A DNA stretch of 61,066 bases from assembly GCA_946479985.1 (NCBI GenBank), contig CAMLIF010000010.1:1-61066 (forward strand), given 5' to 3'. Made by a program: the position numbers and the translations under genes. Shown here piece by piece: positions 45,340 through 52,332 of this stretch. The DNA comes from an uncultured Flavobacteriales bacterium. GTDB taxonomy: Bacteria; Bacteroidota; Bacteroidia; Flavobacteriales; Crocinitomicaceae. Position 1 is the stretch's first letter; every line of letters begins with the position of its first letter. The notes beneath the pieces are model-generated. The model did no database searches. It saw only the letters and a program-made list of their open reading frames with translations, and was not told where the DNA came from.

Positions 45340-46443
45340 ATGAGTCATATTGGTTCGGTAAAATGGAAGAAAAAGGACCTTGAACATTTTTTTCCAACTT
45401 TAAAAAAACGCGTAGACGGTTACTTTACCGAGCGCAAAATAAAAAAACAGGGAAATGCAAAGCTTTATATTAAAGCTGCCGTTTTACTTACTGTTTATTT
45501 AGCTCCATTTGTTGTAATGCTTACGGTAGATCTATCGAGCATGGCTCAGATCGGGCTTTGGGCTCTGATGGGCTTTGCATTGGCAGGAATCGGAATGAGC
45601 GTTATGCATGATGCAAATCACGGTGCATTTTCTAAAAATAAAACCATCAACTATTTGATGGGGCACACATTGAATCTTTTAGGAGGATCTGTATGTAACT
45701 GGAAAATGCAGCACAATGTTTTACACCATACATATACCAATGTAGCAGAAATGGACGAAGACATCGATGATAAATTGATGATGCGTTTTTGTCCGCATTC
45801 TGAACGTAAAGGATATCACCGTTTTCAGTTCATTTATGTAGTGTTCTTTTACTCCATTTTAACTTTGTACTGGGTAACTTTGAAAGATTTCGTACAGTTC
45901 ATCCAGTATCGCCGTCACCAGAAATTTTGTGAAGACAAGCGAAGTCATTCCAATAAACTAATCCTTATTTTCCTGGTGAAAATTGTCTACTTCTTTGTGG
46001 CACTTTACTTACCCATTGCAATTATTGGCTTACCGGTTGGAGTAACAGTAGGAGGATTTATTTTAATGCAGGCAATTGCAGGTTTTATCCTGGCTTTAGT
46101 ATTCCAGTTAGCACATACGGTGGAAGGAACAAGTCATCCGCTTCCAAATGAAGAGGGGATTATTGAAAACGACTGGGCAATTCACCAGCTGCAGACAACG
46201 GCTAATTTTGCACGTAAAAGCAAATGGATTTCGTGGTACGTTGGCGGATTAAATTTCCAGGTAGAACATCATTTGTTCCCTTATATTTCACACGTACACT
46301 ACCCTCATATCGCTGAGATCGTAAAAGAAACGGCAGAAGAATTCGGAGTTCCCTATTTGGAGAACAGAACTTTTGGCGCAGCTGTGAAATCGCATTTCTC
46401 TTTCTTACATCAGTTGGGGAAACCAGAGACTGTTGTGGCTTAA
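45340..46443 (+). CDS. Membrane fatty acid desaturase (acyl-lipid/acyl-CoA type)
   Basis: This 367-residue membrane protein has the three histidine boxes of di-iron desaturases: HDANH (HxxxH), HNVLHH (HxxxHH) and QVEHH (QxxHH) near the C-terminus, plus four main membrane helices in two pairs. The Q in the third box is typical of front-end (delta-5/6-like) enzymes. It should introduce double bonds into membrane acyl chains, a usual cold adaptation. The 180-base upstream spacer holds TATCTTGC about 20 bases before the ATG, a weak -7 match. The next gene starts 10 bases after its stop. Confidence 0.92.
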   Translation: MSHIGSVKWKKKDLEHFFPTLKKRVDGYFTERKIKKQGNAKLYIKAAVLLTVYLAPFVVMLTVDLSSMAQIGLWALMGFALAGIGMSVMHDANHGAFSKNKTINYLMGHTLNLLGGSVCNWKMQHNVLHHTYTNVAEMDEDIDDKLMMRFCPHSERKGYHRFQFIYVVFFYSILTLYWVTLKDFVQFIQYRRHQKFCEDKRSHSNKLILIFLVKIVYFFVALYLPIAIIGLPVGVTVGGFILMQAIAGFILALVFQLAHTVEGTSHPLPNEEGIIENDWAIHQLQTTANFARKSKWISWYVGGLNFQVEHHLFPYISHVHYPHIAEIVKETAEEFGVPYLENRTFGAAVKSHFSFLHQLGKPETVVA

Positions 46444-46453
46444 GGCTATCTGA

Positions 46454-46978
46454 ATGTTCGCTCATTCCAGACATAAAGTTTCGATATTCCTAATGCTTTT
46501 GAGTCTCCTGATAATAGTAGGCTGTAGCACAACTCGAAACGCCGAGTTGAGTAATTCAGGAGAAATAAAAAAATCGTGCGAACTTTACCAACATCTGAAT
46601 GACACTGTAGTAATACGAGGGTACTATCATACACTTGGCGGTGAATATCAATTCTTTAGTTTGATTGAGACAGATAGCTGCAGAGAAGATTTCAATATGC
46701 ATGTAGATCTCTCAAACTGCTCAAACGTTGAAGAATATTCTCCCTATTTTCATCAACTTGGTTCCGTAAATCTTTTCATGGATATTACAATGAAAGGTGT
46801 ACTGAAAAAAGAAAGAAACTATGGTCATCTGGGTTCAAACAATTCAGAATTCATTGTTATGGAGATTCTTGAATTTGAAGACTACATCTTACAGCAGTTG
46901 AAGAAAAATTCAAAAAAAGAATCCGAGTTTATTCGAATTCATAAAGATCAATATCTCGAAAATATGGAGAATAATTGA
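46454..46978 (+). CDS. Hypothetical lipoprotein
   Basis: The 174-residue product has a lipoprotein signal (HKVSIFLMLLSLLIIVGC, lipobox IIVGC) and a mature part of mixed beta strands with four cysteines (KKSCELY, TDSCREDF, LSNCSNVE). I do not recognise the family. ATG 46454 is 10 bases after the desaturase stop, so it may share that transcript. The 3' end runs into a C-rich hairpin before convergent metG. Confidence 0.65.
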   Translation: MFAHSRHKVSIFLMLLSLLIIVGCSTTRNAELSNSGEIKKSCELYQHLNDTVVIRGYYHTLGGEYQFFSLIETDSCREDFNMHVDLSNCSNVEEYSPYFHQLGSVNLFMDITMKGVLKKERNYGHLGSNNSEFIVMEILEFEDYILQQLKKNSKKESEFIRIHKDQYLENMENN

Positions 46979-47020
46979 GTTGCTTTATTATAAATAAATC
47001 AAAACTATCCTCCCCCTTAG

Positions 47021-47038
47021 TCCCCCTCCAAAGGGGGA
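47021..47038. repeat. C-rich/G-rich hairpin between convergent genes
   Basis: Arms TCCCCCT / AGGGGGA (7 bp) close a CCAA loop, preceded by a second C-rich run (TCCCCC at 47011). It lies between the lipoprotein and metG ends and may act as a terminator. The sequence resembles short CCCCCTTTGGAGGGGG repeats that I recall from other Bacteroidota. Confidence 0.5.
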
Positions 47039-47069
47039 AAGCCAGATTCTCTTTCATGGAAAACAACTG

Positions 47070-49127
47070 TTAACGGATCTCTCCCCCGGCTTCAAATCCT
47101 TTTTCAGGAACCATGAAACTCAGTTTTCCATCAGCATCTTCTGCCATCAAGATCATTCCCTGCGATTCTACACCGCGGATTTTTCTCGGAGCCAGGTTCA
47201 TCAATACGGCCACCGTTTTACCGATCACCTCTTCCGGAGTATAATGCTCGGCAATTCCGGAAACAATGGTTCTTGTATCGATTCCCGTGTTTACAGTTAA
47301 CTGAAGTAATTTATCTGCTTTCGGAACGCGGATTGCATCTACAATGCTTCCTAAACGAATGTCCATTTTAGAGAAATCATCAAACGAAGTTTCTGCTTTC
47401 TGAGGCGGGAAACTTGATTCAGCTATTGGCTGTGCAGCATGCAGGAATTCCACTTCTCTGGCTACAAACTCGTCATCGATCTTTTGGAATAAGATAGTTG
47501 GTTCGTTGGTCATTTCACCGGCTAAAACCAAAGAGGTTCCACATTCCGACCAGGGTTGCGCTTCAATATTCATGAACGCACGCAGTTTAGCAGCCGTTGC
47601 CGGCAAGAACGGATCTAATACCAATCCTAAATTGGCCGTGATCTGCAATGCGATATGCATAATAGTTTCGACACGAATCGGATCAGTTTTCACCAATTTC
47701 CATGGTTCACTTTCAGCCAGGTATTTATTTCCTAATCGGGCCAACGACATTGCCTCAGCCTGCGCATCACGTAATTTATATTGATAAACCAAATCGGCAA
47801 TTCGCTGCGGAATAGCTTTCATTTCCTCTAAAACCTGTTGATCAGTCTCTGTCAGTTCATGACAAACAGGAATCTTTCCTTCGTAATATTTTTGCGTGAG
47901 TACAAGTGCACGATTCACGAAATTCCCCAGAATATCTGCCAATTCGTTGTTCACACGTGCCTGATATTCTTTCCAGGTAAACTCAGCATCTTTTGTTTCC
48001 GGCGCAATACACGTTAAAGTATACTTCAACTCATCAATTTTCTCCGGGTAACGTTCCAGGTATTCGTGCAGCCAAACCGCCCAGTTTCGGGATGTAGAGA
48101 ATTTATCGCCTTCCAGGTTCAGGAATTCATAAGCTGGGACATTATCAGGAAGAATAAATCCACCATGACCTTTCAACAAGATTGGGAAAATGATTGCATG
48201 GAAAACGATGTTATCTTTCCCAATGAAATGAACCAACTTACGCTCTTCATTGCACCAGTATTCTTTCCAATCCTTATTGTTGTCGAGTGCCCATTGTTTT
48301 GTTGCCGAAATGTATCCTATTGGCGCATCTAACCAAACATAAAGCACTTTTCCATCTGCATTTGGAAGTGGAACAGGAACGCCCCAATCCAAATCACGTG
48401 TCATTGCACGCGGATGAAGTCCTCCATCAATCCAACTTAATGATTGACCAATTACCTGGTTTCGCCATGCCTTCGGATCGTGTTGTTGTTTCCCATCCAG
48501 CATTCCTTCTTTAATCCAGGGGCGCAACCATTCTTCGTGTTGATCCATAGGTAAAAACCAGTGAGAGGTACTTCTTAAAACAGGCGTTTTTCCACTTAAG
48601 GTAGAAATCGGATTTTTCAATTCTGTGGGACTTAAATCGGAACCACATTTTTCACATTGGTCACCGTAAGCACCGGGATTCCCACAGTTCGGGCAATCGC
48701 CTGTGATGTATCTGTCGGCAAGGAACTGCTGGAATTCCTCGTCGTAATATTGTTCTGTGGTTTGTTCTATAAACTTGCCGTTTTTCTCGAGAACTTTAAA
48801 GAAATCCTGGGCAGTTTCAATGTGAATTTGCTCGGAAGTACGGTGAAATATATCAAACGAAATGTCGAAATCTTTGAATGAATCGCCTATGATCTTATTG
48901 TATTTATCAACGATCTCACGGGGTGTAATTCCTTCTTTTTTAGCACGAAGCGTAATTGCTGCGCCATGTTCATCGGAACCACAAATAAAAGCTACATCGT
49001 GATCATTAGAACGCAGAAAACGCACAAAAATATCTGCTGGAAGGTACACTCCAGCTACATGTCCCAAGTGTAGAGGTCCGTTTGCATAAGGCAGCGCGGC
49101 AGTAACTGTATATTTCGATTTGTTCAT
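47070..49127 (-). CDS. metG: Methionyl-tRNA synthetase
   Basis: This 685-residue class I synthetase charges tRNA-Met. It shows the HIGH-type motif HLGH in ALPYANGPLHLGHVAGVYLP, the zinc-binding CPNCGN...CEKCGS (about residues 140-165), the KMSKS-equivalent as KFSTS, the anticodon-binding helical domain and a C-terminal tRNA-binding OB domain (MDIRLGSIVDAIRVPKADKLL). Length is normal for the dimeric form. A TATCTTTG box ends four bases before the ATG, suggesting a nearly leaderless mRNA. A diverged copy of its 5' end lies at 50999-51058. Confidence 0.97.
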   Translation of the reverse strand: MNKSKYTVTAALPYANGPLHLGHVAGVYLPADIFVRFLRSNDHDVAFICGSDEHGAAITLRAKKEGITPREIVDKYNKIIGDSFKDFDISFDIFHRTSEQIHIETAQDFFKVLEKNGKFIEQTTEQYYDEEFQQFLADRYITGDCPNCGNPGAYGDQCEKCGSDLSPTELKNPISTLSGKTPVLRSTSHWFLPMDQHEEWLRPWIKEGMLDGKQQHDPKAWRNQVIGQSLSWIDGGLHPRAMTRDLDWGVPVPLPNADGKVLYVWLDAPIGYISATKQWALDNNKDWKEYWCNEERKLVHFIGKDNIVFHAIIFPILLKGHGGFILPDNVPAYEFLNLEGDKFSTSRNWAVWLHEYLERYPEKIDELKYTLTCIAPETKDAEFTWKEYQARVNNELADILGNFVNRALVLTQKYYEGKIPVCHELTETDQQVLEEMKAIPQRIADLVYQYKLRDAQAEAMSLARLGNKYLAESEPWKLVKTDPIRVETIMHIALQITANLGLVLDPFLPATAAKLRAFMNIEAQPWSECGTSLVLAGEMTNEPTILFQKIDDEFVAREVEFLHAAQPIAESSFPPQKAETSFDDFSKMDIRLGSIVDAIRVPKADKLLQLTVNTGIDTRTIVSGIAEHYTPEEVIGKTVAVLMNLAPRKIRGVESQGMILMAEDADGKLSFMVPEKGFEAGGEIR

Positions 49128-49131
49128 GACG

Positions 49132-49139
49132 CAAAGATA
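49132..49139 (-). promoter_or_regulatory. -7 element TATCTTTG immediately before metG
   Basis: This exact TAnnTTTG match ends only four bases upstream of the start codon. Transcription would begin at or within a few bases of the ATG, implying a leaderless mRNA. No matching -33 box at 19-21 bases. Confidence 0.5.
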
Positions 49140-49252
49140 GAAAAAGACAGAAGATTGAAGACTTTAGGTACATTTCTCACTAACTTGCGGTCGAAGTTTA
49201 TTATAACACCCAACCTTCTACTCTTTTAGTCGTTTAAATCAGAAACCAAATT

Positions 49253-50842
49253 ATGAAAATCTATATCCGCTTCAATCTGTTCATTTTATTCTTTCTTTCT
49301 TCGGCATATCAGCTGCAGGCGCAAGATCTCAACTTTAGCATACAATATCCGCTCGAGATTGATTTTTCCGCGAGCGGTGTGGAAAAAGATCAATTAATAG
49401 AACTCGAAAACGGAAATCTGGTATTCTTCAGATTCACATTAGACTCCGCAACATTGAACCACAAAGTTCATTTATGGAGTTCAACTCCGGAATCATTGGT
49501 TATCTGGAGCAAAGAATTCTCTTTAGGCATTGGTGATTCTGTGCGAATTACGGGCTCGTTATGTGCAAATGAGAATAAGTTCGTACTTGCATATCCAACC
49601 GTTCTTGGTAATGGAAATACTATTGCAACAGTAACTCAATTTGATTCAAACGGGAATTTACTGGAAACCGCACGTGTATCAATTTTCGGATCTGTTTTGG
49701 CCGAAAACTTATGCGTTCTTTTCGCCAATGGTGAATACTATTTGGGCGGCACCGCAATTGATCAGTCGAACACGCGCCGTGTGTTTGTCACCAGATCAGA
49801 AAATGAATCGTTTGCTTTGGCAGAAACACAGGTTAGCGATGAATTGAAAGCACTTTCAACTTTATACATGGGCAACGATCAAAGACCCCATATTGTTGCT
49901 CGAAAAGAAACACAACACACAGACCTGGTGTGGGACAATCAGCTCTTATTAACGGGAATTGCCTTTCCAGACAGTATTCGAATTATCGAGGCAATAAGCG
50001 ATTCAATTCATGGTACTTTCTATTCGGGATCAGTAGGAAATATTGCGATTGGAGCTCATGATGCAATACTGATGAGGCGAGATATACAAAATAATTTCTA
50101 TTGCAAATCGCTCTACACAACAGGAGCTATGTTTCACGGTAGTTATTCAACGGATCTTGCATTCATAGGCAATGGTGTTGCCATGATCGGTTATGGAAGT
50201 GTACCTCATCCGATTACGTTCTTTTCGAAGTTCGATTACAATTGCAATCCGGAACTCAGCAGAGAGTTCGGTAATTATCAACCGTTCAATTATAACCGAA
50301 CAAATCTCCTGGCACATAGTTCAGGAAAAACATATTATACTGTACTTGGTGGAGTATTCACCAACGGAGTTTCGGCTTTCTCAACTATTTTCAATTGTTT
50401 AAACACTAATTTTCAAACCTTGTGTGACGGAGATATAATCTCTTCTATTTATAACGACATGCCCGTGTCAGTAATGCCCGATACTGTTTCGTTTACTCAA
50501 TCAACCAATATTACAATAGAAGGGCTTGATATACAACCAAACCAATTCACCGATTCTATTCCCTGCGCTTCCAATTTAAACACTACGGAGTTGAATTTGA
50601 ACCAGATTGAATTAGTTCCGAATCCGTTCAGCGAAAAGACTACTTTACAGTTACCGGAAGGATTCTCAGCACAAAACACTGAAATTATTTGCACAGATGC
50701 ACTTGGCAGAATACTTCTGTTCAACTCCATTAACAATGTAAACGAAATTCAGATCCAATTCAAAGAATCTGTAAAAGGTGTGGTGATTTTCCATTTGAAA
50801 AACGGGAAGAATGAAGGAATTGTGAGAGGGATTTTGGAGTAG
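49253..50842 (+). CDS. Secreted beta-propeller-like protein with T9SS type A sorting domain
   Basis: The 529-residue product has a signal peptide (MKIYIRFNLFILFFLSSAYQLQAQ). The body (about 30-420) is made of repeated beta strands with DSNGNL and FANGEYYLGG style blades, consistent with a propeller fold. A T9SS type A sorting domain closes the protein (LVPNPFSEKTTLQLP, CTDALGRILLFNS, VVIFHLKNGK, ending VRGILE). It should be exported by SprA. It is divergent from metG and followed by two hairpins. Function unknown. Confidence 0.82.
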   Translation: MKIYIRFNLFILFFLSSAYQLQAQDLNFSIQYPLEIDFSASGVEKDQLIELENGNLVFFRFTLDSATLNHKVHLWSSTPESLVIWSKEFSLGIGDSVRITGSLCANENKFVLAYPTVLGNGNTIATVTQFDSNGNLLETARVSIFGSVLAENLCVLFANGEYYLGGTAIDQSNTRRVFVTRSENESFALAETQVSDELKALSTLYMGNDQRPHIVARKETQHTDLVWDNQLLLTGIAFPDSIRIIEAISDSIHGTFYSGSVGNIAIGAHDAILMRRDIQNNFYCKSLYTTGAMFHGSYSTDLAFIGNGVAMIGYGSVPHPITFFSKFDYNCNPELSREFGNYQPFNYNRTNLLAHSSGKTYYTVLGGVFTNGVSAFSTIFNCLNTNFQTLCDGDIISSIYNDMPVSVMPDTVSFTQSTNITIEGLDIQPNQFTDSIPCASNLNTTELNLNQIELVPNPFSEKTTLQLPEGFSAQNTEIICTDALGRILLFNSINNVNEIQIQFKESVKGVVIFHLKNGKNEGIVRGILE

Positions 50843-50871
50843 AAAACAAGTTTCCGGCATGAAAGAACAAA

Positions 50872-50900
50872 AATTCCGCCGTTAAGGCAGACAGAGAATT
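50872..50900. repeat. Hairpin with GCC...GGCAGAC core
   Basis: Outer arms AATTC / GAATT and inner GCC / GGC around GTTAA are separated by the asymmetric AGACAGA. The core resembles the hairpins at 33548 and 52000, which share a GCAGAC strand inside different outer arms. Confidence 0.4.
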
Positions 50901-50934
50901 CACCACACTGCTAACTCAAAATAAGTGAACAAAA

Positions 50935-50966
50935 AAAATACAATTCGCCTCAGCGAATTGTATTTT
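50935..50966. terminator. Terminator after the T9SS cargo gene
   Basis: Perfect 14-bp arms (50935-50948 and 50953-50966) close a CTCA loop, with A-run and T-run at the ends. It can act on both strands and lies about 93 bases after the stop at 50842. Confidence 0.88.
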
Positions 50967-50970
50967 ACTC

Positions 50971-50987
50971 GCCGAGAGGAAGAGATT
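50971..50987 (-). repeat. Fragment of tRNA-Ser 3' end
   Basis: Seventeen bases match the acceptor/T-arm end of tRNA-Ser (52092-52108) with one mismatch, in the same orientation. The sequence then departs inside what would be the T-loop. A third copy lies at 51984. Confidence 0.65.
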
Positions 50988-50998
50988 AAAGATCTCTG

Positions 50999-51058
50999 AA
51001 GGTATACTCCGGCAACGTACCCCAGGTGTAAAGGTCCGTTTCCATAAGGCAACGCGAC
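50999..51058 (-). pseudogene. Decayed fragment of a metG 5' end
   Basis: Sixty bases align without gaps to 49041-49100 in metG at roughly 80% identity. Translated in the same frame they read ALPYGNGPLHLGYVAGVYL against ALPYANGPLHLGHVAGVYL, with the second His of the HIGH-type motif changed to Tyr. Many of the differences are silent third-position changes. No start or continuation is present. It ends five bases from the stop of the DUF1275 gene and abuts the tRNA-Ser fragment. Confidence 0.8.
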
Positions 51059-51063
51059 TTGCT

Positions 51064-51786
51064 TTAGTGGTGGTATTTCTTCTTGAGGAGTTTTATTTTT
51101 AATTTGATGTTATCGTAGATGATTCCAAATATTAATGAAGCAGAGCCAATGAGCAGGACATAGAGACCTATTTTGGAATAGAAAATTCCACCGAAAATCC
51201 CCCCAACGAAGAAAGAACAGATGATTGTTAAACGTAATTTAACGGATGAAATGAGTTTTTCTCTTTGTTCTTTTTCCCGGTAAAAAAACAATTGCGAGAG
51301 CTCTATTCCCAAATCGGTAAAGAGTCCGGTCAAGTGCGTTGTTCTGACTGTTGCATTGGAGATTCGTGTGACTAACGAATTTTGTAAACCCATTGCAAAA
51401 AGTAAACCATAAGCAATCATTTCAGGATTTTTAAGCATTAGATTTTCGGAGAAAACGGCAATCAAAATCAAGATTAAACATTCTATCGATGTTGGAATAA
51501 TATAGACGTAGTTTGCGTTTTTCCGTGAAATGCTCTCTACTAAAAAACTGGAAGAAAATGAACCGAGAAAAAAGAAGAAGATGTATAAAAAATAGATGAA
51601 TCCCTGCCAAAAATTTAGCTTGAAAATTTCATCTACAAAAAACGCGAAATGCCCCGTAACGTTCGTGGTCAACTTCGCAACAGCCAAAAAACCCGCTACG
51701 TTTACGATTCCGGCAACAAAAGACATTAACGAGGCAATTTGTAAATTATGCCTTGATGTTCTCTTTTTTCCCTGATGAATGAACAT
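51064..51786 (-). CDS. DUF1275 (YoaK-like) membrane protein
   Basis: The 240-residue product has six membrane helices and the DUF1275 signature: SFVAGIVNVAGFLAVAKLTTNVTGHFA at the start, MGLQNSLVTRISNATVRTTHLTGLFTDLGIELSQL in the middle. The family is found widely in bacteria and has no settled function; a transporter has been suggested. The gene is AT-rich and bracketed by tRNA-Ser 3'-end copies (50971 and 51984/52093) and a metG fragment, hinting that it arrived as part of an inserted segment. No consensus promoter is seen upstream. Confidence 0.85.
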   Translation of the reverse strand: MFIHQGKKRTSRHNLQIASLMSFVAGIVNVAGFLAVAKLTTNVTGHFAFFVDEIFKLNFWQGFIYFLYIFFFFLGSFSSSFLVESISRKNANYVYIIPTSIECLILILIAVFSENLMLKNPEMIAYGLLFAMGLQNSLVTRISNATVRTTHLTGLFTDLGIELSQLFFYREKEQREKLISSVKLRLTIICSFFVGGIFGGIFYSKIGLYVLLIGSASLIFGIIYDNIKLKIKLLKKKYHH

Positions 51787-51983
51787 TGCTGTTTTATTTG
51801 ATTATTCTAAATTACACAACATCTTTAGATGTGAGATTTTATCATCAATGAAATTTCTACCCATCTTTTTTCTATGGACACTGGAAAATGACTTTCGATT
51901 TTAGAAAGAGATTAAAGCTCCCATAAAGAAGGTCGGCTTCACAACGTGCTCCAGCTTTCTGCAAAAGCTTGGGATCAGTTCTG

Positions 51984-52047
51984 GCAGAGAGGAAGAGATT
52001 CCCTGCCTGAATGCTTCAAGCAGACAGGGAACTCTCGATACAGTTGC
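51984..52047 (-). pseudogene. Broken tRNA-Ser 3' half with hairpin insert in the T-loop
   Basis: Bases 51984-52000 and 52030-52047 match the intact tRNA-Ser gene (3' acceptor/T-arm, and T-stem/variable arm). Between them the three T-loop bases are replaced by an approximately 30-base hairpin (52000-52030). Similarity ends before the anticodon arm, so it cannot give a tRNA. Confidence 0.75.
52000..52030. repeat. Hairpin inserted in the tRNA-Ser remnant
   Basis: Outer arms TCCCTG / CAGGGA enclose CTGC...GCAG and TGAA/TTCA pairings. It shares the GCAGAC strand with hairpins at 33548 and 50872. It interrupts the T-loop of the remnant. Confidence 0.6.
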
Positions 52048-52062
52048 CAAATTCATAGAAAT

Positions 52063-52091
52063 AAAAAAGCCAGACTTTGCAGTCTGGCTTT
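52063..52091 (-). terminator. Terminator of tRNA-Ser
   Basis: Perfect 11-bp arms AAAGCCAGACT / AGTCTGGCTTT (52066-52076 and 52081-52091) run on the minus strand into a T-tract (plus-strand A's 52063-52068). It begins two bases after the tRNA end. Confidence 0.9.
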
Positions 52092-52092
52092 G

Positions 52093-52179
52093 CAGAGAGG
52101 AAGAGATTCGAACTCTCGATACAGTTACCCGTATACTACCTTTCCAGGGTAGCTCCTTCAACCACTCGGACACCTCTCT
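52093..52179 (-). tRNA. tRNA-Ser (anticodon GGA)
   Basis: This 87-base gene folds as a class II tRNA. The acceptor pairs AGAGAGG with CCTCTCT followed by discriminator G. The D-arm starts GTGTCCGAGTGGTTGAAGGAGC. The anticodon arm is CTACC-CTGGAAA-GGTAG with GGA at 52143-52145. A long variable arm and the T-arm GAGAG-TTCGAAT-CTCTT follow. It reads UCC and UCU. CCA is not encoded. Broken copies of its 5' and 3' parts lie on both sides. Confidence 0.97.
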
Positions 52180-52210
52180 ATTGGTTGTTTCAGATTAGTA
52201 AGAAGAAATT

Positions 52211-52250
52211 GTAGCTCCTTCAATCCGCCGCGGCGGAACACCTCTCTATT
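52211..52250 (-). pseudogene. Broken tRNA-Ser 5' part with palindromic insert in the D-arm
   Basis: Bases 52211-52223 and 52238-52250 match the 5' acceptor and D-arm of the intact tRNA-Ser (52150-52182) and its flank. The D-stem/loop bases between are replaced by the perfect palindrome TCCGCCGCGGCGGA (52224-52237). The anticodon and 3' parts are absent. Confidence 0.75.
52224..52237. repeat. GC-only palindrome TCCGCCGCGGCGGA
   Basis: This perfect 14-base palindrome sits inside a tRNA-Ser 5' remnant. It contrasts strongly with the AT-rich neighbourhood and looks inserted. Confidence 0.7.
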
Positions 52251-52332
52251 TTTCAATTGACTTGTTTGTTGTTAAACACACATCGCCAATTGGGTCGACA
52301 AAACTACTATAATTCTTTCAATTGAAATAGCT

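Larger units (their letters stand above)
51787..52092. other. Spacer between DUF1275 gene and tRNA-Ser (about 305 bp)
   Basis: From the left it holds about 110 bases of AT-rich sequence, then a stretch (51900-51983) with no recognised feature that is open in two minus-strand frames. The broken tRNA-Ser copy and the tRNA terminator follow. The open frame running through the tRNA genes (51901-52173) is explained by RNA-gene sequence without stops and is not called as a gene. Confidence 0.55.

Noticed and set aside
51901..52173. 90-codon minus-strand frame running through tRNA-Ser and its remnant
   Set aside because: The frame is open because tRNA sequence has no stop in this phase. The encoded segment reads from the tRNA acceptor and T-arm, so it is not a protein gene.
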